The notes under the pieces were generated by a model. The model made no database searches. It saw only the letters and a list, made by a program, of their open reading frames with translations, and was not told the DNA's origin. A program made the position numbers and the translations under genes. Below, piece after piece: positions 35,356 to 45,935 of a stretch of DNA of 64,000 nucleotides. The stretch covers positions 248,001-312,000 of the forward strand of contig ONZQ02000020.1 of NCBI GenBank assembly GCA_900312665.1, written 5' to 3'. The stretch comes from Cephalotrichum gorgonifer. Taxonomy: Eukaryota > Ascomycota > Sordariomycetes > Microascales > Microascaceae. How positions within the stretch are numbered: the first letter of the stretch is position 1; the number at the start of each line of letters is the position of its first letter.

Positions 35356-37975
35356 ATGGCGGAGGTCACGATTGGACAGGTGGCGGGTATTATCGCCGCT
35401 GTCTTCGTCCTGGGTATGGTTTCTCCGCTCTCTCACCTCTCCATCCGATTCCGAAGAGCTAACAACAGGTAGTGCAAATCATTGCACCATTGGTGATCAC
35501 CTATATCCTCGCGGGGACCTTGCGCGATACTGAGTCCGCTAGCACTTGGTACGTCCTACTCCTCCTCAACTCCATGTGTCGGGGATCCGGGCAAATCCCC
35601 TGGCGTCCCCAACCACAGCCACTGCCTGTGATATCGATTCTCTAACCCAGTTGCTTCAATCTAGGACCCTTGTGAACCAAAAGCTACACGCTGCGCTATG
35701 GCCAACCCTTCTTCGCGTCGACAACTCCCAGAAGCCAGGTGTCCGTGTGATTATTAACATCCTGACGAAGGCCCTCCCCCTCGTCGCCTTGCTCGGCTCC
35801 ATCGCTGGTGTCATCACCCCACTCGGCCTGGGCGAGACGCTAGACGAACTGGCCGCCACTACCGGCGAATTCGAGTATGCGAAGGACCCGAGCGCCTTTG
35901 CCCTTGGAACTTCGCCCCGCGGAGTGGTCGACTTCACGCGCAAGTGCACACAGGGCATCGGTCTCCTTGGGGGTCCCGTCGGGTGCCCTTACACCGGCGA
36001 TGTTGTTACCGTCACCGAGTTCCGCAACGGCTCAACCAATTACAACTGGCCAGGCACGCTGCACAATGATATCCCGAAGACTCTGCGCGATATATTCTCG
36101 AGTGGCACAGCGGGCTCGAAGTCTACCATCTCGAATTTTTTCGATATTGAGTGGCGTCAGCTCTCGACGGCCTCGGACAAGTTTTATAATGACGAGCAAA
36201 CTTATGGTGTAGGCAAATTCCGCCAACTAGACTCTATGATCCTGGACAACATATACAGGGTCGTCGAGGGCCTCGTCATCGATGCTAAGAGCGGCGGGAT
36301 CGGGTTCCGGAACCACACAATTCCCGTCGGGTTTGAGCGCGGCGCCACCTGGCAAGAGGACCTGTTGTTCATCGAGCCCGAGGCTGCCTGTGTTAACACC
36401 AACCTCACCTTTGACTTCAGCATCCGCCACAATAACACGGCTTTCAGCTCCACGGACATTGCCGACCTCCGACTTGTCGATCGCGGTGGGTTCGTGAACA
36501 TGGACCACGAGTATCCCCAATACGACAGGCCGAACGCGCAGTCGAACCCAGACCTATGGCGCCGTGCCTACAAGGCCGCCTTCCTCCATAACGGGCAGGC
36601 GATGTTTGTCCTGAACGTCACCAACCCCAACAATGCCACCACCGGCGTCCGCTCCTTCTCCTATATGAACTCCGAGCTCGGAAAGGAGTTCCGTCTCCCC
36701 GCGGGAATTAGTGACAAATACGAGACCCTGTCGCTTACGACCGATTTCGGAGGCTACCTTCACCTCAGCTCCTTTGATGATGATCTTTTCGAAGGGGACA
36801 TCCCGAAGCACCCCAACCCCTTTAACATCACGGACAAGGATTTCGGCGACATCAACGTCATCTGCTCCGGCGCTGGAAATGCGGACCCCGCCAACGTGAC
36901 CAACATCTACGCGACGTGCGGCCTGCTCCGCGGTGCGCCGCAGCGGACTGACGGTGGGCCGCGGAGTCTCCAGGAGGACGGGTCGCAGTGGTCGTCGCCC
37001 CTGCATGTGTGCGCCACGGCCGTCAAGGCCCTGGTCAAGACCGTCACCTTCACCGTTAACGGCACCGACCTCGCGGGCCTGCACGTCGACGCTATCGAGG
37101 ACAAGAAGTACGACAGCGAGGCGGACATGCCTCTGTGGGGGTTCGAGGAGACGGGGCTAAACGTCGGGGCCGTCGACCCGATCTGGGGGCTCATCAGTGA
37201 CGAGTACGAGAAGCACGACAACGTCTCCGCTCTGCGGCAGCCGCAGATCTACCTACCTGGATATGCCCCCGCTAATCTTCCCCCCTCCTTGAGCGCGACC
37301 ATGGGGAGCAATATTCCCGGTAGTGACTTCGCCTCTCTGACCATGAACACCGTATTCGGCCTTAGTGGCAATGAGTGGCCCTTCGACCTGCTTGGCGCAG
37401 CAAGCATGGCTATCTTCACCCGCTGGCAGAACCTCTCCTCAACGCCGGAGAAGGCTACGGACATCATCAACCTCCTCTGGACCGACCTCGCGGCGTCCGC
37501 CGTCGTCGGCACCAAGGGCGTGCTCGGCAGCTTCAATGACGGGGCTGAGGCCGCCGAAGTGAAGGTCAGACCCATCGGCCACCGCATCACTTACAACCTC
37601 CTCTACGGCATTCCCGCCTTCATCCTGGGTCTCGTCCTGCTCCTCCTCCTGGCGCAGATGCTCTTCGCCATGTGCTTCGGACAGGCGAGCATGGCGCGCC
37701 TGAGGCTCCGGTACCAGCAGCTCTCGCCTGGTCGCATCTTCACGACGGTCATCTTCCCCCAGTACAGCTCCCTGACGATGCGGAGGCAGGAGTGGGAGCC
37801 GGCAAACGGCGGGATGAAGATCAAGCTGGGCTCGTTCGTGGAGGCGCTGAGCGCGCCTACGACGGAGAAGTACGCGTCGGACGCCATTCCGTTGACGCCC
37901 GGGAATGGTCACGGACCCCTTTTGGGGGCGGCGGCTGGGGCGGCGGCCGGAGCTGTGGCGCGGCTCGATGGCTAG
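35356..37975 (+). CDS. Large glycosylated membrane protein of unknown family
   Basis: Three exons, 35356-35413, 35473-35548 and 35665-37975, give 814 aa with consistent phases (introns of 59 and 116 nt). The first two exons encode an N-terminal membrane helix (QVAGIIAAVFVL, then IIAPLVITYILAG). A second hydrophobic stretch lies at about 71-100 (IINILTKALPLVALLGSIAGVITPLGL). Then comes a roughly 590-residue polar region with at least ten N-X-S/T sequons (NGS, NHT, NLT, NNT, NVT, NAT, NIT, NGT, NVS and NLS) and scattered cysteines. A third membrane segment at about 690-718 (GIPAFILGLVLLLLLAQMLFAM) precedes a basic cytosolic tail ending in Ala/Gly repeats. The sequons put the central part outside the cell or in the secretory lumen. 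Many fungal genomes carry proteins of this layout, but I recognise no named domain. Function unknown. Confidence 0.88.
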
Positions 37976-38784
37976 ATTTTGAAGGCGATTGATTTCTTTT
38001 GTTTCAGTGTGTGTGTACTCGTGCGATAATGGGATGAAATGAGGGGAGTGCAAGTGCGAGTTCTACACGAGGGATTGATCTGTGGGTGGAACTAGGAGGG
38101 ACACAATTCGCTAGCAAGAAAATCTTCTTTGTACATAATTGAGCATATGACTTTGCGTTGATTCCGATAAACAGAGCATACTTCGGATCACTGTTGGCTC
38201 CTATCCGTGGGGAGTGAGTCCTGCATGCGCACTCTCGCGGTTATGTGCGAGTAGTTGCTTCAGATCTACCGGAAGACTTGTATGCTTGGATCAACGCTCC
38301 AGTGCTGACTCGTCGTTACATCGGAGCTCTCGGATGGAGTTCCGGAGTAGGGGTATTGAGAAGAGGGGTAAGAACGAACCATCTGCAGGTTATGAGAACA
38401 TGGATTGCCTCTTGGCAAGAACGTTACTTACATGTGTTTCCCGTCGTGCCGCGGACCAATCGTTGGTCCATGGTGGGGCCAATGCCCCCTACAGCAAACA
38501 TCCATGCTTCCACCCAGGGAATGGCCGCCAATCCAAGGTCAAGGAGGGTCTCCTCCCCTGAGCCCTCCGCCGGTCCCCGCAAGGAATACAACCCCCGGTT
38601 GCGAAGAAGGATGCGACGCACGAGTGGACTCGCTGCGAAAGGGTCATTATAGTGTACGAGTACTTTGAATAAAGAGGACCAGGGACCGTTTCGAGAGTAC
38701 GTCGTAACAAGCTCGCTATTTACCCTTCACTTCTTTCTTCTTCTTCTTCGGCGGTGGCCCTACGAGTCTATACTACCTTCGAAG
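37976..38784. other. Intergenic region upstream of the methyltransferase
   Basis: No supported gene. A perfect dyad GGACCAA-TCG-TTGGTCC (with CCAAT cores on both strands) lies near 38452-38468, and a CTT-rich pyrimidine tract at about 38731-38751 sits just before the methyltransferase start, typical of a fungal core promoter. Confidence 0.5.
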
Positions 38785-40467
38785 ATGGCTGAGACTCGTC
38801 CCTATCATCCTGCCGCGGCGGACGAACATCCCAACGGAGGAGCTCTTGTGGGTACACATGGCTTCGGATGCTCAACTTGGCAATTTGAAGGAGGGTGGGG
38901 CTGACGCTCTCCACAGGTAGCCGATGACTTCGATGATGCCGATTCGGCTTTGTCCGCTGTATGTTTGCGCCCTTGTTTTTGAACATCACACTCGCATCCA
39001 AAAAAAAAAAAGTCTTTTTTTTCGCTGGGCGAGAACCGGGAAAATGATGCAGCTAACACATGAACGACTGCTTTCTCTCTTAATTTAGCCCGAACAATCG
39101 CTTCAGTCGCTGCGGTCGTCCGTGTTGGAGTTCCAGCAGGAAAATGGCGTATCATTCCCTGAGTTCGGGGAGTAAGTGAGCACGCATCCTGTTGAGGCAG
39201 CGCGTACTAACCCCGAGTGACTAGAGTACGCATTCCCGAATGATGATTCTGAAGTCGAGCGTCTTGGTATGCAAGTGCTGAAGTCCCGCCGCCATTTCGG
39301 TGCAGCCGTCTTAACGTTTCTTTTCTAGAGATTCAACCCAAACATGTGGCTCCTCACCCTCCGTGGCGAGCTCGCGCTGTGCCCGAAAGTGCACGGGGCT
39401 AACCGGGTGCTCGATGTCGGCACGGGGAGTGGACTATGGGCTATAGACTATGCCGATTTACATCCGGATGCGGAGGTTCGTGGACATCACGTCTAACGAT
39501 ATAGCAAAACTTGCTAATGTGTTCTTAAATAGGTCACCGGCGTCGACCTGAGTCCCATCCAGCCGTCGCTGTGTGTAGCCTAACCAAGATCCCCGCTTGT
39601 GCCGTTGATATGCTCTTGTCCATGATATGCTGACTAGAGTTTTTTTTTTTTTTTCTAAAAAAAGAGTTCCGCCGAACTGTTTCTTCGAGGTCGACGACGT
39701 TGAGAAGGAGTGGACCTGGACGAAGTCGTTTGACTTCATCATGAGTCGGGTAATGGCGGGCAGCCTCGCCGACTACGAATCCTATATCCAGAAGGCCTAT
39801 GAGTGAGTTTACCCAAGGACTGGCGCCCCCAACCCCACGCCATATCACCTGAATACTGAACCTTCTAATCCTTATTCATAGCGCCCTCGAACCTGGTGGC
39901 TACCTTGAGCTCCAGGATCTCCACTTCCCCCACGGATGCGATGATGGCACCATGACGGAGGAAACCGCGATCTACCGCCTAGGTCACCTCTTCCTCGAGG
40001 CCAGTATAGCGCTCGGACGTCCACTAAACCCTGCACCCACGTATAAGGGCATTATGGAGAAGGTCGGCTTTGAGGACGTGGTACAGCAGAAGCTTGTGTG
40101 GCTCTTGGGGACGTGGCCGAAAGACAAGCATTACAAGGAGATCGGGCACTGGGCCCGCGCGAACTTGAACCATGGGCTGGAAGGCCTGCTGATGGCCTGC
40201 TGACCAGGGGGTTGGGGTGGACTAAGGAGGAGGTGCTCGTGTTCTGCACGTCAGTGCGGGCGGAGCTCAAGAGCTCGGCGATCCACGGTTATTTACCGAT
40301 GTGAGTTCTTTTTTTTTTCCCTTTGCTTGCTTGAAAGCCCCTTTCTTGGCGCAGTTGGACTAATGACTTATAGCTATGTCGTGTACGGCAAGAAACCGGA
40401 GGCTCCTGTAGCTTCTCCATCGGATGCTCCCGCTAACGCGTCTGCCGGTGCTCCCACTACCGCTTAG
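38785..40467 (+). pseudogene. LaeA-like SAM-dependent methyltransferase gene, frameshifted
   Basis: Exons recognised: 38785-38847, 38917-38958, 39089-39171, about 39225-39266, 39329-39475, 39533-39570, 39665-39802, 39882-40300 and 40374-40467. Family motifs in order: SLRSSVLEFQQENG, YAFPNDDSEVERL, WLLTLRGEL, the SAM site VLDVGTGSGLWAID, GVDLSPIQPS, PPNCFFEVDDVE, EPGGYLELQD, LGWTKEEV and YVVYGKKPE. These match Pezizomycotina LaeA/UMTA-type methyltransferases linked to secondary metabolism control. Three frame breaks are inferred: one extra G in GGGG at the exon 3 end (39167-39170), one extra base in CCCAAA early in exon 5 (about 39337-39342), and one missing C in GCCTG at about 40189-40193, after which the frame stops at 40203. 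A spliced model skipping the first two breaks is possible, but it reads exon 4 in a non-conserved frame. All lesions are in short base runs, so consensus error is a real alternative. Confidence 0.75.
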
Positions 40468-42682
40468 GGGTCAGCGACTGCTTTGGTGATGTCCATATAT
40501 AGGGTTTTGTCGAATAAGGTGATGACTACAGATCTGGCACCTGGCACAGTCATAGTGGTGTGATGGTGTTATCGCAGGAGGATATATGTCCATACGGTGG
40601 CACAATTGGTTTTTGCAGAGCGAATGTTTACGCTTAATAAAAAGTGAATTAAACCGAACTAGAACACAAAACTAGCGAAGCTGGAGCGCGAGGTGATAGG
40701 CTGCCCCCCTGCCTCCTCTTCTTCTGTAAGAGATACGTCCGACGGTGTTGGATAACGAATGATCGAAGGAAGCTCAGATGTCCAACATGTGGAGAATAGT
40801 CCCTCATAGAAACCTTCGAAAACTGGGACGCAGGATCTGTTCGTCGCTGTAGTGAACACCTTGGGTAATGAATACCGTCTAGAGAGATTCGTGCGTCCGA
40901 AACTTTTTCTTTTGGAAAATTGACCGCGATATCCCACTCGCCCGTAGCCGGATGAGGTCGAAATAGCAATAATATTCGCGCAGTGCCACAATCGCCGTAT
41001 CGCGCCGGCGCCGTACGGGCGGTACCCGCCGCCGATGTGGCGTCCCATCGTGCCGGAGAAGGCCCGACAAAACGTCGGAGCATGTTGAGCAATCTCGAAT
41101 CGGTGCATTTCAAGAATGCGGCTCCGGGAGCGTGGGGGTTGGTGGGAGAGATACACGAGCGAAGGAACGCGGCGCAGACCGCTCGCACGGATGCGACGCA
41201 TCTTTATGTCTGAAGTAGGACGGTGGGCTGTGGATCTGGTTTAATGAAATGCTGACTGTTGGCGAAGAGGTCAATCTGCATATGTCAACAATACTTGATG
41301 GGTCGTGGTAGGATGTAATATCGAATCTCCCAAAGGTTGAAAGTAACTACCCTGAGCCTGCCTGACACAGGCCCGACGAGACCATCATTAGTCAAGAAAC
41401 AACTAAATACAGCCTGTATCGGAAGCATCGATCAATCTTTTCGAGGATTTAACTCACATATCCCGTGTCCTCTCCTCCCCTTTTAGCTATATGCAACATT
41501 TCGGGACCCCAGAATTGTGGTGGGACGGGGTGGGTAGGTAAGGTACCCACATACTAGCGCCTCCCAGAAGTAGATGGTGAGTGATGACTTGCCTCTCTGA
41601 CACCGTCGTTTCCGTGTATGTGGGAGAGAGTTCGGGCCCGCCGCTCTGGAAACGCGCGTCACAACCAGCCTCACGCATCGTTACCGAGCATCCATCCGAA
41701 ATGCCAAACATCCATGCAAGACCAAGAAGCTGGAAACAATAATACGAGTACATGGATGGTCGGCGGCCGTCGGCGCCCTCCGAGGATATGATAGCTGGGC
41801 ACCGATCCCACCCCCACACAATGCACCTCATATACGTATTTGGCTTACCGGAAACATGGCAATCACGCTGCAGGGCGGCCTCGTGGGTACCCGGTCGCTA
41901 ATTACTGGGTTCGCTATTTCGAGGGGGGGCTGTGCCTGTAATTGGTTGTGTCCTGGCATCTTATCTGGCGCCTTATCAGCTGAACGGGTGAGGCAGGGGC
42001 AGACAATCATTATTACTCGTACACAAGATACTGGGTGCGGAAGGGTCCGCATTTCCCCGACTGGGGCCCCATAATTATTCCCTAGCGCGTATTAGTGCAC
42101 GCGATATAAGATAGAATGAGCTGTCACACGTATTGGTAAACCTTCCAGCCGATACACTGAGTACAAGGGCCACTAGATTCAGGCTGTTTTAGTACCCGAG
42201 GCAATCGTGAGATGTGAGATAGGGCTATGGATTTATCACATGGTAGATGCGAATTGGCTACTTGCACTTGCAGGCGGTGGGCCAGCTACCTGGTACAGCG
42301 CCGAATAAGGCAGGCTCAGATCAATAATTCGGAGGAATACATCCGGTTTCTTACTATCAATTTCCTCGAATGGTATGCGGGCGCTATCACATCAGGGGTG
42401 GCTTGATCACGACGCCACTGCGGGATAGAAGCAAACGTCGCGTTTCCAACGTTTTATTATGGGGGGAGAAATATATGTCGATCAATTAGAGAAATGGCGC
42501 ATGGGATAGCTCCGATGGATCTTAGAGCCACTAAGTTTCAAGATGCCATTCGAACCTCGGTCTCCTCCGCACATCCGCTGGTCGCATTTGCGTCTAAATG
42601 GTGCTCCGGACTTCGGCGTCTCCACAAGAGCCAGTCCCGGTGCTTGTGCTGCGTTGCCAATTTTTTTCTCTCCCACGCCGCG
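40468..42682. other. Intergenic, no supported gene
   Basis: Overlapping minus-strand frames at 41201-40649 (180 codons from an ATG at 41201, and a second frame with AFLRSCISPTNPHAPGAAFLKC) look weakly protein-like but match nothing I know and compete in the same place. The rest, 41.3-42.7 kb, shows no coherent frame. Confidence 0.45.
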
Positions 42683-42715
42683 TTATCTTCAGTCATCCGC
42701 TTTATTATCTTATCT
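42683..42715 (-). promoter_or_regulatory. Cluster of three GATA-factor sites
   Basis: AGATAA occurs three times on the minus strand: as TTATCT at 42683-42688 on the plus strand, and as two overlapping copies within TTATCTTATCT at 42705-42715. All match HGATAR, the binding site of AreA/NIT2-type nitrogen regulators. They lie about 435-470 bp upstream of the purine permease start codon. In Aspergillus the uapA and uapC permease genes need AreA, so a role in nitrogen derepression here is a reasonable inference. Confidence 0.45.
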
Positions 42716-43022
42716 CGACTTCCTACTTCACTTGGCAACGTTCCCCACCATGCCCTTTTGGGGATATATTTGGACCCACTGATATGCACGGTGACCCAAT
42801 TACCACCCGCGAGGCCCCGCTTGGTTGATTTCGCCTCCGTCCCCGCAAAAAGTAGCAGATTTTACAAAAGCCGCCGCAAGACCACCCTCTGAACGGAACC
42901 AGAAACATTGGCCTGGAGCTTGATATCGTGAAGAGCAAGCTTTATCCCTCAGACTAAGCCTGCTGTTGTCGCGACCTCCCTGTTCTTCCATTCCCTTGCG
43001 CTACGCGGGATCTCTCTAGGGA

Positions 43023-43030
43023 TATAAAAG
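43023..43030 (+). promoter_or_regulatory. TATA box of the purine permease gene
   Basis: TATAAAAG lies 127 bp before the permease ATG, leaving a 5' UTR of normal fungal size. The match to the TATA consensus is good and no other TATA-like element lies closer. Confidence 0.5.
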
Positions 43031-43149
43031 GCTAGGCTCCTCCTCCTCTCTCGCCAAGCCGACGCGAACCTGAGCTTGGACCATCTTTCCAAACCCACCC
43101 TCACGACACGCCACAGTCCTTTCCAGCCCGTCGCGAAATAGACGCCAAG

Positions 43150-45118
43150 ATGGATGAAGACCAAGGACCCTCTCAGATCGTGCCCCAGCCCCGGGCGGCA
43201 TGGTCCGCCAGCCGGATGGCCGCCGGCGCGAAGCGCCTCTTCTTCACGCGGGAGGGACTCATCGGCGACTACGACTATGCCTTCCTCTTCAAGCCTAACC
43301 TCCCCTTCATGAAGAAGTCGGTGCACGCGTCGCCCTTCTTCGGCCTGAACGACCGCATGCCGCTGGTCCTCGCGCTGCTCCTGGGATTCCAGCACGCGCT
43401 GGCCATGTTGGCTGGCCTCATCACCCCGCCGATCATCATGAGCGGGTCGGGTGGTGTTAACCTGCCGCAGGAGACGCAGCAGTATCTTGTCTCCGCGTCG
43501 CTGATCGTCTCGGGGATTCTGTCCATCATTCAGATCACGAGGTTCAATATTTATCGCACGCCGTACTATATCGGGACCGGGTTGATTTCGGTCGTTGGGA
43601 TGTCGTTTACCATTATCCCGGTTGCTGGAGGGTAGGAACATCCACTCTTCCTTCGCTCATTTCTTCGGGCTGGGATTTTAGGGTCTTGGGCTAACCGTTG
43701 TTATGACTGTAGCGTGTTCGAGCAGATGTATAACAATGGCTACTGCCCTGTGGCGGAGGATGGAACGAGGCTAGCATGCCCGGATGCTTATGGAGCACGT
43801 TCGTAAAGCCCGTTTTTGCCAAGCTAGATTCGCAGGTTGGACTAACTATGGGATCCAGTGCTCGGAACGGCCGCATGCTGCGCCCTCCTACAGATCCTCA
43901 TCGCCTTCGTCCCCCCCAAGATCCTGCTCCGCCTCGTCCCGCCCATCGTGACGGGCCCCACCATCATGCTGATCGGCGTGAAGCTCATCCAGACCGGCTT
44001 CAAGGACTGGTCCGGCGGCTCGGGGTGCTACCAGCCCACCTCCGACTTCTTCGCTGTGTGTCCCAACGTCGGCGCCCCCAACGCGCTTCCGTGGGGCTCG
44101 GCGGAGTACCTGGGGTTGGGTTTCTCCGTCTTCCTGACGATTATCCTTAGCGAGCGGTTCGGCTCGGTATGTTTCCTCTCCTGCTCCCCCGTGAACTACC
44201 AGAACTAGAGAGCTGACTTGCCTTTCCTTCCAGCCCATCATGAAGAGCTGCAGCGTCGTAGTCGGCCTCTTGGTAGGCTGCATCATCGCCGCCGCGACAG
44301 GCTACTTCGACGACTCGGGCATCACCAACGCTCCCGTCGCGTCCTTCGTCTGGGTCCACACCTTCAAGCTGACCGTCTACGGTCCGCTCGTCCTCCCCAT
44401 GCTCTCCGTCTACATCATCTGCGCTTGCGAGGCCATCGGCGACATTACGGCGTCCTGCGACGTCTCCAAGGTCGAGACCGAGGGTCCCATCTACGAGAGC
44501 CGCGTCCAGGGCGGCGTGCTCGCCGACGGTCTCAACGGCGTGCTGGCCGCGCTCATGACCATCACGCCCATGAGCTGCTTCGCGCAGAACAACGGCGTCA
44601 TCGCGCTGACGCGGTGCGCCAACAGGACGGCCGGGTACTGCGCCTGCTTCTTCCTGATCGTCATGGGCATCTTCGCCAAGTTCGCCGCCAGCCTCGTCGC
44701 CATCCCGAAGCCGGTGCTGGGCGGCATGACGACCTTCCTGTTCACCGCCGTGGCGGTGTCGGGTGTCTCGGTCATTGCCCGCGGCGTGCCGTTCACGCGT
44801 CGGAACAGGTTCATCCTGACGGCCGGGTTCTCGGTGGGCTACGGCGCGACGCTAGTGCCGACGTACTTTGACCACGTGTTCACGTACTCGGGGAGCAACA
44901 CGGCCCTCAGGGGGTTCATGGATGCCATCCAGATCGTGATGGAGTCCGGATTCGTGGTCACTGCGATACTGTGTATGATTCTCAACCTGGTGCTTAACGA
45001 GGAGATTGAGGACGACGATGACGTTAAGACGGTGCAGCAGATTGATGCCACCGAGGGGTCTATTGAGAGGCAGCAGAGCAAGGAGGCGGAGGATACCGTG
45101 AGGTCGAAGGAAGCGTGA
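43150..45118 (+). CDS. Nucleobase-ascorbate transporter (NAT/NCS2), UapA/UapC-like purine permease
   Basis: Four exons, 43150-43631, 43713-43798, 43859-44166 and 44234-45118, give 586 aa (introns of 81, 60 and 67 nt), close to the 570-580 aa of Aspergillus UapA/UapC. Seen motifs: the first-helix QH (LGFQHALAMLAG), the substrate-site acidic motif CEAIGDITASCDVS, and the NAT signature QNNGVIALTRCANRTAGY, whose Q, N and G contact purines in UapA. Multiple membrane helices span about 75-520; both tails are polar, the C-terminal one acidic and lysine-bearing. It should be a plasma-membrane proton symporter for xanthine and uric acid, with specificity not decidable here. Upstream lie a TATA box and clustered GATA sites. 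No purine-catabolism gene is adjacent. Confidence 0.95.
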
Positions 45119-45935
45119 GCGGGTTCGTCATGTTTGTTTGAGCGGCATTGATACCAAAGTTTAGTTGAAATTGTATTTTGTTGTGTTGCATGGCATGTGC
45201 AGCTGCTCTGTGAATGCCATCTTCTGGCGCCTGTGCCTCTTGCTCTAGATTCTGTCATCTTGCCTGTGCCGATGACGTCCTGCTTCACATCTCACTTTCT
45301 GTCCCAATTCTGATGCTTTCCTCACCTGTCACCCAGTAACCGACCGTCACTCTGTGTGTAGACATGCTTGCCGTCCTTAAACAGAAACTTGATACTAGAA
45401 CCCGAGGGCGGTTTTATTGGCTGTCCCGTGCATGAGTGAAGAAAGTCACTCTGTACCACGACGGGCCGAGCCGTGCGCCCATGCGCCACTTTATTAAGCG
45501 CCACTTGCATTTTTAACTCCGCTAGTTCGCGGGACATCAGTCGCCTCGGTCAAGAGTGTATGTATGCAAACAATGCGGAATATTGCATGCTGTATCATGA
45601 CCCTGTTCCCTGATCCAGGTTGACGGGTGCGTCTGTTAACCCGACCCCGACCGGCTAAATACCTCGTAGGTGACAGCGAATAGGTGGCTGTACTTGACAC
45701 GGGACATACCGCCCCGGATAAACCATGCGGAGACAGCTCCCTCGTGAACCGGCTTGGCTCTTGGTAAGCTTTCGTTTTTTCCACTCCCCTTATATGCGGT
45801 TGACTCCCGAGGCCCCCCTTGCCTTTTTGTCATTGCATTCGTCCCAATCTGCGATCGCCGTCGGATCGCCTATGGTTATAGCCCGGAAACGGATTGAATT
45901 CCAAACGAAACACCGATTCAATATCAACCGTCACT
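45119..45935. other. Intergenic region
   Basis: This holds the 3' UTR of the permease gene and the promoter of the peptidase gene. Short frames on the minus strand show no recognisable domain. No gene supported. Confidence 0.55.

Noticed and set aside
38785..40467. Spliced model of the LaeA-like gene that avoids the first two breaks (exon 4 as 39227-39266)
   Set aside because: Splice phases fit, but exon 4 is then read in a frame that destroys the conserved PND..E..RL block, and the frame still ends early at 40203.
40649..41201. Two overlapping minus-strand ORFs of about 180 codons
   Set aside because: Only one has an ATG, the more protein-like one does not, and neither matches a known family; left as intergenic.
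44218..44871. 217-codon Arg/His-rich ORF in the permease gene
   Set aside because: Same-strand alternate frame of permease exon 4; the transporter frame carries the NAT signature.
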